Translations under genes and position numbers: made by a program
The notes under the pieces: model-generated
Seen by the model: the letters and a program-made list of their open reading frames with translations, nothing else
What the model was told of the DNA's origin: nothing
Database searches by the model: none
Part shown: in pieces, positions 1 to 8,336 of the stretch
How the letters are laid out: every line of letters starts with the position of its first letter
Position numbering within the stretch: the first letter of the stretch is position 1
NCBI RefSeq assembly: GCF_001633165.1
Contig: NZ_CP015420.1
Coordinates: 38,181 to 102,180 of the forward strand
Length of the DNA stretch: 64,000 bases
Reading direction: 5' to 3'
Origin: Rhodovulum sulfidophilum DSM 1374
GTDB taxonomy: Bacteria > Pseudomonadota > Alphaproteobacteria > Rhodobacterales > Rhodobacteraceae

Positions 1-1119
1 ATCCCGTCGCTCTGGCCCGAGGAAAGCTTCCGCGATGCCGGGCTGCGCGGCGATCTGAGCGAGATGGACGGCGCCCGCTACGAGGAAGAGCACAGCTTTT
101 CGGGCGCGCTCGATCCCAATGCCAAGTTCATCGACGCGGTCGCGGCCGTCATGCACCGGCGGATGGATACCGACGAGCGCGTCGTCGTGCTGGGCGAGGA
201 TGTGCACCGGCTGAAGGGCGGCACCAATGGCGCGACGCGCGGGCTGTCGCAGGACTTCCCCGACCGCTGCCTCGGCACGCCCATCGCCGAGAACGCCTTT
301 ACCGGGCTTGCCGCCGGCATGGCCGCCGATGGCCGCGTGCGCCCGGTGATCGAGTTCATGTATCCCGATTTCATGTGGGTCGCGGCCGACCAGGTCTTCA
401 ACCAGATCGGCAAGGCCCGGCACATGTTCGGCGGCGACAGTCCGATGCCGCTGGTGCTGCGCACCAAGGTCGCGATGGGCACGGGCTACGGCTCGCAGCA
501 TTCGATGGACCCGGCGGGCATCTTCGCCACCGCCCCGGGCTGGCGCATCGTCGCCCCCTCGACGCCCTTCGACTATGTCGGGCTGATGAATTCGGCGCTG
601 CGCTGCGACGACCCGGTCTTGGTGATCGAACATGTCGATCTCTACGCCTCGAAAGGCGCGGGCCCCGTCGACGATCTCGATTACTGCATCCCGCTCGGCA
701 AGGCCAAGGTGGTGCGCCCGGGCGCGCGGCTGACGATCCTGACCTATCTGGCCATGGTCGAGAAGACCCGCCAGGTGGTCGAAGACCTCGGCGTCGATGC
801 CGAGATCATCGATCTGCGCAGCCTCGACCGCGCCAGCCTCGACTGGGAGACCATCGAGGCCTCGATCCGCAAGACCAACAACGTGCTGATCGTCGAACAG
901 GGCGCGCGCGGCACCTCCTATGGCGGCATGCTGGCCGACGAGCTGCAGCGCCGGGTCTTCGACTGGCTCGACCAGCCGGTGCAGCGGGTGACGGGCGGCG
1001 AGGCCTCGCCCTCGATCTCGAAGGTGCTCGAGGCCGCGGCCTGTGCCCGTCCCGCCGATATCGCCGAGGCGATCCGGGCGGCGATGGCCGCCCAGGGCCT
1101 GCCGCTCGCCGCCGAATGA
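1..1119 (+). CDS. 2-oxoacid dehydrogenase E1, beta portion (5' end outside window)
   Basis: Thiamine-diphosphate-dependent decarboxylase subunit of a pyruvate/acetoin-type 2-oxoacid dehydrogenase complex, partnered by the E2 encoded 48 bp downstream. The reading frame is open from base 1, so the protein starts upstream of the window; the ATG at 64 is internal or at best an alternative start. The beta fold is recognisable from the GEDV segment after the conserved N-terminal helix, the EFMYPDF and GSQHS stretches, and the C-terminal transketolase domain (VEQGARG). The residues before the beta domain (SLWPEESFRDAG) look like the tail of an alpha domain, so a fused alpha-beta E1 is possible. The substrate cannot be told from sequence alone. 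Confidence 0.85.
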   Translation: MPSLWPEESFRDAGLRGDLSEMDGARYEEEHSFSGALDPNAKFIDAVAAVMHRRMDTDERVVVLGEDVHRLKGGTNGATRGLSQDFPDRCLGTPIAENAFTGLAAGMAADGRVRPVIEFMYPDFMWVAADQVFNQIGKARHMFGGDSPMPLVLRTKVAMGTGYGSQHSMDPAGIFATAPGWRIVAPSTPFDYVGLMNSALRCDDPVLVIEHVDLYASKGAGPVDDLDYCIPLGKAKVVRPGARLTILTYLAMVEKTRQVVEDLGVDAEIIDLRSLDRASLDWETIEASIRKTNNVLIVEQGARGTSYGGMLADELQRRVFDWLDQPVQRVTGGEASPSISKVLEAAACARPADIAEAIRAAMAAQGLPLAAE

Positions 1120-1167
1120 CCGAGGCCTGAGCGCACAGACCCCGCCCCCACAGACAAGGAGACAGAC

Positions 1168-2409
1168 ATGGCCACCGAGCTTACGCTGCCCGCGCTTTCG
1201 GCCGGGATGGAAGATGCCGTCATCGCGGCCTGGCTGGTCGGCCCCGGCGACCGGGTCGAGAAGGGCCAGCCGCTGGCCGAGGTCGAGACCGACAAGGCCA
1301 CGATGGAGCTCGAGGCCGAGGCCCCGGGGCGCGTCGGCCGGCTCGCCGTCGCGGCGGGCGCCCGGGCCGATGTCGGCCAGGTGATCGCGGTGCTGCTGGC
1401 CGAGGGTGAAACCCTGCCGACGCCAGCCCCCGAGGCCACACCCCCTGCCCCCGCTCCTGCTTCTGCTTCTGCGCCCGCCGCGATGGCCCCCGCCATGGGT
1501 CCGGCGGCGGAGCCCGACCGCCCCCGCGCCTCGCCGCTGGCCCGGCGGCTGGCGGCACAGGCGGGACTGGCGCTGGACGGGCTTGCGGGCTCGGGGCCCA
1601 AGGGCCGCATCGTCCGGGTCGATATCGAGCGGCTGATCGCCAGCGCGCCAACCCAAACCACGGCCGAACCGGCGCCCGCGCCCGAACCGGCCCCCGAAGC
1701 GGCGACGATCCCGCCCGGCCTCGGCCCTTACGAGGCCCGCCCGGTCTCGCAGATGCGCCGCACCATCGCCCGGCGCCTGTCCGAGGCCAAGCAGACCATC
1801 CCGCATTTCTACCTCGAGGCCGAGGCCGATCTCGAGGCGCTGATGGCGCTGCGCGCGCAGGTGAACGAGGGCCGCGAGGGCCCCGCGCGGATCTCGGTCA
1901 ACGACTTCATCGTCAAGGCCGCGGCGCGCGCGCTCGCCCGCCTGCCCGAGGCCAATGTGATCTGGCGCGGCGACGAGATCTGGCAGCTCTCGGAGATCGA
2001 CATCGCGGTCGCGGTCGCGACCGATGGCGGGCTGATGACGCCGATCCTGCGCGGCGCCGACCGGATGAGCCTCGGCACGCTCTCGGCCGAGATGAAGGAT
2101 CTGGCCGCCCGCGCCCGCGCCGGAACGCTGAGGCCCGAGGACTATCAGGGCGGCGGCTTCTCGGTCTCGAATCTGGGCATGTACGGGGTGCGCAGCTTCT
2201 CGGCCATCGTCAATCCGCCGCAAAGCTGCATTCTCGCGGCGGGCGCGGCCGAAAGGCGGCCGGTCGGCCGGGGCGACCAGATCGTGCTGGCCCCGGTGAT
2301 GAGCCTGACGCTGTCGGTCGATCACCGCTCGGTCGACGGCGCGCTGGGGGCGCAGCTTCTGGCCGAGATCCGGCAGGGGCTCGAAGACCCGATGGCGCTC
2401 CTGCTCTAG
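1168..2409 (+). CDS. Dihydrolipoamide acyltransferase (E2) of 2-oxoacid dehydrogenase complex
   Basis: Accepts the acyl group from E1 on a lipoyl arm and transfers it to CoA. Domains in order: lipoyl domain at residues 1-80 with the lipoylation site Lys43 in ETDKATMELE; Pro/Ala-rich flexible linker at about 82-115; peripheral subunit-binding domain at about 119-156 (ASPLARRLA...GSGPKGRI); catalytic acyltransferase domain at about 180-413 with the HxxxDG signature (DHRSVDG, His386). At 413 aa with one lipoyl domain it has the usual bacterial layout. An AAGGAGACAGAC ribosome binding site precedes the ATG. No E3 gene follows, so E3 must be encoded upstream or elsewhere. Confidence 0.93.
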   Translation: MATELTLPALSAGMEDAVIAAWLVGPGDRVEKGQPLAEVETDKATMELEAEAPGRVGRLAVAAGARADVGQVIAVLLAEGETLPTPAPEATPPAPAPASASAPAAMAPAMGPAAEPDRPRASPLARRLAAQAGLALDGLAGSGPKGRIVRVDIERLIASAPTQTTAEPAPAPEPAPEAATIPPGLGPYEARPVSQMRRTIARRLSEAKQTIPHFYLEAEADLEALMALRAQVNEGREGPARISVNDFIVKAAARALARLPEANVIWRGDEIWQLSEIDIAVAVATDGGLMTPILRGADRMSLGTLSAEMKDLAARARAGTLRPEDYQGGGFSVSNLGMYGVRSFSAIVNPPQSCILAAGAAERRPVGRGDQIVLAPVMSLTLSVDHRSVDGALGAQLLAEIRQGLEDPMALLL

Positions 2410-2502
2410 CCCTGCCGACCCGGCGGCGCGGCAAAGGTGAAGTCGGGCGGGACCGCCTTGCCGGTCGTCGCCCGGCCGCTTTCGCCGCGCTCCGCGCCCC
2501 GC

Positions 2503-2533
2503 GGACCGGCAACAGCCGCGCGGCCGCCGGTCC
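2503..2533 (+). terminator. GC-rich hairpin after the E2 gene
   Basis: Perfect 8-bp inverted repeat (GGACCGGC/GCCGGTCC) with a 15-nt loop, lying between the E2 gene and the AraC-type gene. There is no T-run after it, so intrinsic termination is uncertain. Nothing else is evident in the 182-bp gap. Confidence 0.3.
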
Positions 2534-2591
2534 ATCCCGCAAGCGCGCGCCGCCCTTCACGGGACGGGCGAAGGAATGATATGTCGGCCGG

Positions 2592-3398
2592 ATGCAGCGC
2601 AACCGCTATCATCACATCAGCTGGCTCGGCGGCATCGAGCTTTTCGAAGCCGCCTTCAGCACCCAGACCTTTCCCCGCCACGCGCATGAGGGCTTTGCCA
2701 TCGGCGCGATTTCCGAGGGCGCGGGCGGCTATCTGTGCCGGGGCGAAAACATGGTGCTGCCGGCCGGCTCGCTCTCGCTGATGAACCCGGAAGAGGCCCA
2801 TACCGGTCACGCGGCGGTGGGCCTCGTGCGCTACAACATGGTCTATGCCTCCGAGGGGGCGGTGCGCGACGTGCTGGGCTTGCGACAGCTTCGCGGCTTT
2901 GCCGAGATCGCCCCGCAGGATCGCGATTTCGCCCTGACCCGGGCGCTGGCCCGGCTGGCGGTCTGCCTGAACGACGCGCGGGCGGCGGACCGGAAGCTGG
3001 CGACCGAAGAGGCCGTGCATGAGGTTCTGGCCCAGGCCTTTTCCCATTACGGGCGTGCCGAGCTGCGCAAGCCGGGCCGCGAGCCCGCCGCCATCCGCGC
3101 GATGCTGGACCGGATCGAGGCCGCGGTCGCCGAGGGCGACGATCTCAGCCTGACCGATCTGGCCGGGGCGGTCGGGCTGACCCCCTCCTACCTGATCCGC
3201 AGCGCGCGCCGCGCCACCGGGCTCACCCCGCATGGCCATGTGATGCGCATCCGCGTGGATCGTGCCCGCCGCCTGCTGCTGGACGGGGTGGCCGCGGCCG
3301 AGGCCGCGGCCGAGGCCGGGTTCTGCGATCAGGCGCATCTGATCCGCCAGTTCCGGCGTCATTACGGGGTGACCCCCGGCGCCCTGATCCGGCACTGA
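2592..3398 (+). CDS. AraC-family transcriptional regulator
   Basis: A 268-aa DNA-binding regulator. The N-terminal 100 residues form a cupin-like AraC effector domain (FPRHAHEGFAIG, then LPAGSLSLMNPEEAHTG). The C-terminal 100 residues hold two helix-turn-helix units (LTDLAGAVGLTPSYLIRSAR; second unit ending in AGFCDQAHLIRQFRRHYGVTP). The layout matches AraC regulators that control neighbouring LysE-type exporters and small cytosolic enzymes, and the two genes just downstream are a DUF2000 protein and a LysE exporter. I infer it controls them. The effector is unknown. Confidence 0.92.
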   Translation: MQRNRYHHISWLGGIELFEAAFSTQTFPRHAHEGFAIGAISEGAGGYLCRGENMVLPAGSLSLMNPEEAHTGHAAVGLVRYNMVYASEGAVRDVLGLRQLRGFAEIAPQDRDFALTRALARLAVCLNDARAADRKLATEEAVHEVLAQAFSHYGRAELRKPGREPAAIRAMLDRIEAAVAEGDDLSLTDLAGAVGLTPSYLIRSARRATGLTPHGHVMRIRVDRARRLLLDGVAAAEAAAEAGFCDQAHLIRQFRRHYGVTPGALIRH

Positions 3399-3464
3399 AG
3401 GTCAATTTCATCCAAGACCCGGACGCGTCCCGCATGGCAGGGCAGGCGCCAAAAGGATCTTGCC

Positions 3465-3866
3465 ATGTCACTGAAACCGGTCATCATTCTGGATGAAACC
3501 CTGCCCACCGGCCTGAAGGCCAATTTCGCCGCCGTTCTGGGCATGAGCCTGGGCAAGACGCGCCCCGATCTGGTCGGGGCCGACACGCCGACGCAAGACG
3601 ACGTCGCGCTGGCCGGGATCACCTCGGTCGCGCTGCCCGTCCTTGGCGCCCCGGCAGCCGATCTGCCCGCGCTGTTCGACGCCGCGGCCGACCTGCCCCT
3701 GCGCCTTGCCTATATGCGCGCGGCCTTCGAGGCGCGGGACTATGCCGATTATTCCGCCCGTATCGCGGCGGCGCCGCTGCCGGACCATGCCCCGCAGGCG
3801 ATCCTGATCGCCGGACCGCGCAAGGCGGTGGACCGGATCTGCGGCCGCCTGCCGCTCCTGCGCTGA
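3465..3866 (+). CDS. DUF2000 family protein
   Basis: A 133-aa cytosolic protein resembling the DUF2000 family (start MSLKPVIILDETLPTGLKAN; central DDVALAGITSVALPVL). The family is structurally related to peptidyl-tRNA hydrolase-like folds, but no biochemical role is established. Its stop codon TGA shares one base with the start of the LysE gene, so the two are translationally coupled. The AraC regulator-DUF2000-LysE arrangement suggests handling and export of a small amino-acid-like molecule. That is inference from context only. Confidence 0.8.
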   Translation: MSLKPVIILDETLPTGLKANFAAVLGMSLGKTRPDLVGADTPTQDDVALAGITSVALPVLGAPAADLPALFDAAADLPLRLAYMRAAFEARDYADYSARIAAAPLPDHAPQAILIAGPRKAVDRICGRLPLLR

Positions 3867-4462
3867 TGCCGCCGCTTCAGACCGTGCTGGCCATGGCGGG
3901 CTTTGCGCTGGCCGCCTCGGCCACGCCGGGGCCGGTCAACATCATCGGGGCGATGACCGGCGCGCGCCATGGCGCGCGTCGCGCCTTGCGCTTCGTCACC
4001 GGCGCCACGGCCAGCTTTCTGGCGCTGTTCGTGGTCTTCGGCACCGGAATTCTGGCCGGCACCGGCTGGATCCTGGCCATCGCCAGACCGATGACGGTGA
4101 TCGGTTCGCTCTATCTGCTGTGGATGGCCTGGTCCCTCTTGCGCGACGATGGCCGGATCTCGGGCGACGGCATCCGTCAGGCGCCGGGCTTCTGGTCGGG
4201 CGCCGTGGTGCAGGGCCTGAACCCCAAGGCCTGGCTGGCGGCGGTCTCGTCGCTGTCGACCTTCGTGCTGCCGCTTGAGGACCGCGCAACCGGGCTGGCG
4301 GTCTTCGCGCTGCTGTTCGGGGCGATCTGCTGGCTGTCGCTGGCGGCCTGGGCCTGGGGCGGCGCCCGCATCGGTCACGGGCAGATGCGCGCCTTCAACC
4401 GCATCATGGCGCTGGTCCTCGCCCTCTCGGTCATCTGGATGCTGTCGCGCAGCCTGACCTGA
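3866..4462 (+). CDS. LysE/RhtB-family amino acid exporter
   Basis: A 198-aa inner-membrane exporter. It opens with the family hallmark (ATPGPVNIIGAMTGARHGARRA) and has about six hydrophobic segments: near the start, FLALFVVFGTGILAG, PMTVIGSLYLLWMAW, AVFALLFGAICWLSLAAW and the C-terminal ALVLALSVIWML stretch. The conserved NPKAWLAA motif lies near residue 112. The start overlaps the DUF2000 stop by one base. The substrate is not predictable; the family exports Lys, Thr, homoserine lactone, Cys pathway metabolites and similar compounds. Confidence 0.9.
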   Translation: MPPLQTVLAMAGFALAASATPGPVNIIGAMTGARHGARRALRFVTGATASFLALFVVFGTGILAGTGWILAIARPMTVIGSLYLLWMAWSLLRDDGRISGDGIRQAPGFWSGAVVQGLNPKAWLAAVSSLSTFVLPLEDRATGLAVFALLFGAICWLSLAAWAWGGARIGHGQMRAFNRIMALVLALSVIWMLSRSLT

Positions 4463-4507
4463 CCCTCCGGCTTGGGCCCCGACAGGGGCGGGGACGAGAG
4501 GCCAGGA

Positions 4508-4524
4508 TTTGCAAACCTTGCATT
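4508..4524. promoter_or_regulatory. Candidate autoregulatory operator TTTGCAA-N3-TTGCATT
   Basis: An imperfect TTTGCAA...TTGCATT element about 120 bp before the ScfR-type gene. Related TGCGAAG/TGCAAAT words follow at about 4579-4626. ScfR/PccR/RamB-type regulators are known to bind TTTGCAA-like inverted repeats, so autoregulation is likely. Assignment rests on motif similarity recalled from the family. Confidence 0.45.
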
Positions 4525-4644
4525 GCGTCAAAGCCTGTCCGGGCATAATCATGCGGAAAAGACCCGGAAAGGAACTGAAATGCGAAGAAATGCAAATCTT
4601 TCCGCGCGATATGCGAAGATTGCGAAGCCCGGGACGGGGCCGGC

Positions 4645-6093
4645 GTGAAGAAGGCGTTTCTCGGCGGCAGGCTGCGCCAGCTCCGCGAGACCCGAGGGCT
4701 GACCCAGGCGGCGCTGGCCGAGCGGCTCGGCCTCTCGCCCAGCTATCTCAACCAGATCGAGCGCAACCAGCGCCCGCTGACGGTGCAGGTGCTCCTGAAG
4801 ATCAACGCGGCCTTCGGGCTCGACATCCAGGTCTTTTCCGAAGAGGGCGATGCCCGGCTGCTGGCCGAGTTGCGCGAGGCGGTGCAGGGCGGCGAACCGG
4901 CGGTGGGCGCCTCCGAGATCCGCGATCTGATCGACAACGCCCCCGCGCTGGCCCGCCGCGTCGTCGCGCTGCACCGCCATCTGCGCGAGGCCGAGGACCG
5001 CGCCGCCGCGCTGGCGCTGGCGCAGGGCGCGCCCGACGCCATGCCGGTGCCCGCGCCATTCGAGGAGGTGCGGGATTTCTTCTACGACAACCGCAACTTC
5101 TTCGACCGGCTCGACGCCCAGGCCGAGGCCCTGGCCGAAACGCTGTCCGGAAGCGCCGCGGGCCTGACCCCGGGCCTTGTTCCGGGCGACCCGCTGCCGG
5201 GGCTGGCCGCCCATCTGAAGACCCGCCACGGCATCGTCCTGCGCCGGAACGAGGCCGATGGCGGCGATCTGCGCCATTTCGATCCCGACCGCCGCGAGCT
5301 GAGCCTGTCCCGCGATCTGAGCCCCGGCCAGATGGCGTTCCAGGCGGCGACCCAGATCGGCCTGATCGAGGCCGCCGGGGAAATCGACCGGCTGGTCGGC
5401 GACGGCGCGCTTTCGGGCGAAGAGGCCCGGCGGCTGGCCCGGATCGGGCTGGCCAATTACTTCGCGGGCGCGGCGGTGATGCCCTATGGCGCCTTCTGGC
5501 GCGCGGCCGAAGAGTCGGGATACGATATCGGCTGGCTCGGCCATCGCTTCGGCATGGGCTTCGAGGCCACCTGTCACCGGCTCTCGACGCTGCAGCGCCC
5601 CGGCATGCAGGGCGTGCCCTTCTTCTTCCTGCGGGTGGACCGCGCGGGCAACATCTCGAAACGCCAGTCCGCGACCGATTTCCATTTCTCGAAAGTCGGC
5701 GGAAGCTGTCCGCTCTGGCGGGTGCATTCGGCCTTCGACCGGCCCGGAGAGATCCTGACCCAGATCGCCGAAATGCCCGAGGGGCGGCGCTATTTCTGGC
5801 TCACCCGCATGGTGCAGAGCCGCCGCGGCCGTCATGGCTCGCCCGGCAAGGCCTTCGCCGTCGCGCTTGGCTGCGACATCGCCCATGCCGGCCGGCTGGT
5901 CTATTCCAAGGGGCTGGATCTGGCCGATCCGGCCGCGGCGACGCCGATCGGAGCGGGCTGCAAGATCTGCCCCCGCAACGGCTGCCCCCAGCGCGCCTTC
6001 CCGATGCTGGGCCGTCCGCTGGCCGCCGATCCGGCCCGCGCACCCTTCGCGCCCTATGCAAGGGCGGCAGGCCCGGACGAGCCGCCGCCCTGA
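4645..6093 (+). CDS. ScfR-type short-chain fatty acyl-CoA regulator (XRE HTH)
   Basis: A 482-aa one-component regulator with a GTG start. Residues 5-60 form an XRE helix-turn-helix (RLRQLRETRGLTQAALAERL, then LSPSYLNQIERNQRP). The rest matches the long C-terminal domain of the short-chain fatty acyl-CoA regulators, which sense acyl-CoA thioesters and control methylcitrate, ethylmalonyl-CoA, glyoxylate or propionyl-CoA carboxylase genes. A cysteine cluster at C439, C442 and C447 (CKICPRNGC) is typical of the family. Upstream TTTGCAA-type repeats suggest autoregulation. Its targets are not adjacent: the downstream gene is convergent. Confidence 0.88.
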   Translation: MKKAFLGGRLRQLRETRGLTQAALAERLGLSPSYLNQIERNQRPLTVQVLLKINAAFGLDIQVFSEEGDARLLAELREAVQGGEPAVGASEIRDLIDNAPALARRVVALHRHLREAEDRAAALALAQGAPDAMPVPAPFEEVRDFFYDNRNFFDRLDAQAEALAETLSGSAAGLTPGLVPGDPLPGLAAHLKTRHGIVLRRNEADGGDLRHFDPDRRELSLSRDLSPGQMAFQAATQIGLIEAAGEIDRLVGDGALSGEEARRLARIGLANYFAGAAVMPYGAFWRAAEESGYDIGWLGHRFGMGFEATCHRLSTLQRPGMQGVPFFFLRVDRAGNISKRQSATDFHFSKVGGSCPLWRVHSAFDRPGEILTQIAEMPEGRRYFWLTRMVQSRRGRHGSPGKAFAVALGCDIAHAGRLVYSKGLDLADPAAATPIGAGCKICPRNGCPQRAFPMLGRPLAADPARAPFAPYARAAGPDEPPP

Positions 6094-6127
6094 GGCCATG
6101 ACCGGGACCGAAACGCCGGTCATGGCC
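6094..6127. terminator. Perfect 12-bp hairpin between convergent genes
   Basis: GGCCATGACCGG and CCGGTCATGGCC flank a 10-nt loop and begin right at the ScfR-type stop codon. The position between two convergent genes fits a bidirectional terminator. There is no U-tract, so it may act with Rho or as an RNA-stabilising end. Confidence 0.6.
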
Positions 6128-6190
6128 GTCGCCTGCCGGGGGCCGGGGGCCGGGGATCGACGGATCGCCCCCCTGCCCCCGAGGCGGGCC

Positions 6191-6691
6191 TCAGGTCGGG
6201 TAGAAGTTGATATGCACGATATCGTTCGAGATCCCGGTGGTCATCGGCGCCACCAGGACATCGCCGTCATCGCGCTGATAGCCATAGGCGCCCTTGCCGT
6301 AATCGCCGAAGCCTTCCCATTTCATCGGCTCGGCGCCGGCAGCCTTGGCCATGTCCAGCGACATCTCGTCGGCCAGCGCCATCGGATCGGCGACATTCTG
6401 CAGGATGATGGAGCATTTGTCATCGGACATGCTCCCCCCGATGATCACCGAGGCATTGATCCCGTCCGGCCCGAGATAGCTGGCATACACGAAACTGCCC
6501 GAGCCGCTCTTGCGGCCATCTTCGAAGGTGTCGGACGCGTCCAGCGCCTCGATGGCCTTGCCAAGATCGCCGCCCGAGGCCAGGCAATAGGACTCGAAGG
6601 CCGAAATCGCCGCCGCCTCGCGTTCATCGGCATGCGCGGCGGTTGCCAGCACGGTGGCGGCCAAAAGCGGCAGGGCCAGTTTTTTCATCAT
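6191..6691 (-). CDS. Small secreted protein of unknown function
   Basis: A 166-aa protein with a clear Sec signal peptide (MMKKLALPLLAATVLATAAHA, cleavage after AHA). The mature part has two cysteines (ESYCLASGG, DDKCSII), which could form a disulphide. I do not recognise a family. A strong GAGGAGAAG ribosome binding site precedes the start, and only 29 bp separates it from the DUF805 gene, so it is probably the last gene of the four-gene minus-strand operon. A periplasmic location is inferred. Confidence 0.72.
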   Translation of the reverse strand: MMKKLALPLLAATVLATAAHADEREAAAISAFESYCLASGGDLGKAIEALDASDTFEDGRKSGSGSFVYASYLGPDGINASVIIGGSMSDDKCSIILQNVADPMALADEMSLDMAKAAGAEPMKWEGFGDYGKGAYGYQRDDGDVLVAPMTTGISNDIVHINFYPT

Positions 6692-6720
6692 CTTCTTCTC
6701 CTCTTTGGATGAAAAATCGG

Positions 6721-7206
6721 TCAGGCTTCGGGCACGGGGCCGAAGCGGTTTTCATGGGGCTCTCCCGGCCGGGCCAGCTGCACGATCAGCCAGATGCAGG
6801 ACAGCAGCGAGACCAGCGGCGCGCCAAGCAGGATCACATCGAGCGCGCTCCCGCCCGTTGCCTGGGCCAACATCCCGCGGATCGCGACGGCCGGCACCAG
6901 AAAGGCCAGCAGCGCGGCACCGGGCAGCAGCAGCCACCAGCCCGAGCGCCCGACATCGTGCAGGCGCCGCCAGCCCGCCGCCAGCGCGGGCAGCGTCAGG
7001 ACGAAGGAGACAAAGACCGAAAGCGGCCTGCGATCGGGCAGCCCCCGGTCGGGATCCGCCGGGAACAGGACCATGTCCAGCGCGGCGGCGCCCAGCAGCG
7101 CCAGAAGGCAGGCCGGAACAAACCACCAGTATTCGGCCCGCCCGGCGCGGCCGCCGAAGCGGGCAAACCTGCGCAGGCAGGTCAGGGTCGCGCGCAGGGG
7201 GCTCAT
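6721..7206 (-). CDS. DUF805 family inner-membrane protein
   Basis: A 161-aa integral membrane protein. I chose the ATG at 7206 because it overlaps the stop of the preceding gene by 4 bp (ATGA); the longer open frame to 7254 would run into that gene. DUF805 features are the N-terminal RFARFGGRAGRAEYWWF motif and GWRRLHDVGRSGWWLL, with four hydrophobic segments. DUF805 proteins are small, widespread and of unknown function. Coupling to two secreted partners suggests an envelope role. Confidence 0.85.
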   Translation of the reverse strand: MSPLRATLTCLRRFARFGGRAGRAEYWWFVPACLLALLGAAALDMVLFPADPDRGLPDRRPLSVFVSFVLTLPALAAGWRRLHDVGRSGWWLLLPGAALLAFLVPAVAIRGMLAQATGGSALDVILLGAPLVSLLSCIWLIVQLARPGEPHENRFGPVPEA

Positions 7207-8336
7207 TCCGCCTCCGGCGGCAGACCGGTTGGGACCGGGCGGCCGTCGCGCCACAGATCGCGCCCGACAGGCAGGCCATCTTCATAACGGGTGGTGGGGC
7301 CGTCCCTTTCGCCATCCTTCCAGGACTGCACCTCGCCGACCGCGCCATCCGGGCGGAAGAGATAGCGCAGCCCGTCCCGGGCGCCGTCCTCGTAGCGGGC
7401 CCGCTCGAGGCGATAGCCCTGCGCGTCGAACCGCTCCCACGGGCCGTTCCGCAGCCCCGCGGCATAGCTGCCCTGCCAGTATTCCTCGCCATGGGACCCG
7501 CCTTCGCGCCAGGGCCCGGTCTTCTGGCCTTCGGAATAGGCCCCGCCCGACAGCAGCCTGCCCTCGCGGTCGCGCTCTTCCCAGGGGCCGTCAAGCGTGC
7601 CGTGGACATAGGTTTCCAGCCGCCGCAGCTGGCCGTTCGCGCCGATCTCGCGGCGCGGGCCGTCAAGCCGCCCCTCGGGGTCGTAGACCTCATGGATGGT
7701 GGTGCCGTAGCGCTCTGTCCGCAGCCATTCGCCGATGCGGGTGCCGTGATCGTACATGCCCCGCTCCAGCGTCTCGCCCCGCCAGGTCCGGGTGAAAAGG
7801 CCGTGGGGCTTGTTGTCGACATAGGTGACACGGCTGACATCGTTGTCGATCCGCCCGGTCAGGATGTAGCGGCCCTGGATCTGGCCATCGATCACCTCCG
7901 AGCGGTCGATCAGCTCGTCGCCGCGATGGCGGGTGGTCAGCCGGTAGCCCTCGGCCCTGATGTCGGTTTCGGTGATGCTGCCATAGCGCTCGACGATCTT
8001 CTCGCCCGCGCCATGGCCCTCGACGGTCACCGGCAGGCGCTCATGGACCAGCTTGCCGTCCTTCCAGTGGCGGTCATGCAGAACCTTGCCATCATCCGAG
8101 AACCGGGTTTCGCGGATCAGGGCGCCCTCGCGGGACCAGCGCCGCGACAGGCCCACTTCCCGCCCGTCGACGAAATGGCGTTGGCTGCGGAGCTTGCCCG
8201 AGGGCCAGTGCTCGGTCCGGACATCCACCGCTTGCCCATCCGCCACGGCCTCGGCAGGCGGCGCCCCGGTTTCCGGCGCGGCAAGCCCCGGCACGGCCAG
8301 CAGCAGGGCAAGCGCGGTGGCGGTTCCGCGGATCAT
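7203..8336 (-). CDS. Secreted MORN/YwqK-like repeat protein
   Basis: A 377-aa protein with an N-terminal signal peptide (MIRGTATALALLLAVPGLAA). The mature part consists of tandem repeats of about 23 residues containing G-x-x-x-G-x-W/Y patterns (for example WPSGKLRSQRHFVDGREVG and GPWEERDREGRLLSGG). These resemble the MORN_2 variant found in YwqK-type proteins. Such repeats form extended beta sheets that bind partners, and no enzymatic activity is expected. Both ends are coupled by 4-bp ATGA overlaps, upstream to the 718-aa secreted protein and downstream to the DUF805 gene. YwqK is annotated as an antitoxin in some species, but no toxin is evident here. Confidence 0.8.
   Translation of the reverse strand: MIRGTATALALLLAVPGLAAPETGAPPAEAVADGQAVDVRTEHWPSGKLRSQRHFVDGREVGLSRRWSREGALIRETRFSDDGKVLHDRHWKDGKLVHERLPVTVEGHGAGEKIVERYGSITETDIRAEGYRLTTRHRGDELIDRSEVIDGQIQGRYILTGRIDNDVSRVTYVDNKPHGLFTRTWRGETLERGMYDHGTRIGEWLRTERYGTTIHEVYDPEGRLDGPRREIGANGQLRRLETYVHGTLDGPWEERDREGRLLSGGAYSEGQKTGPWREGGSHGEEYWQGSYAAGLRNGPWERFDAQGYRLERARYEDGARDGLRYLFRPDGAVGEVQSWKDGERDGPTTRYEDGLPVGRDLWRDGRPVPTGLPPEAE

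Noticed and set aside
7203-8336. MORN/YwqK-like protein considered as an antitoxin of a toxin-antitoxin pair
   Set aside because: It has a signal peptide and is coupled to secreted and membrane proteins; no toxin gene is adjacent.
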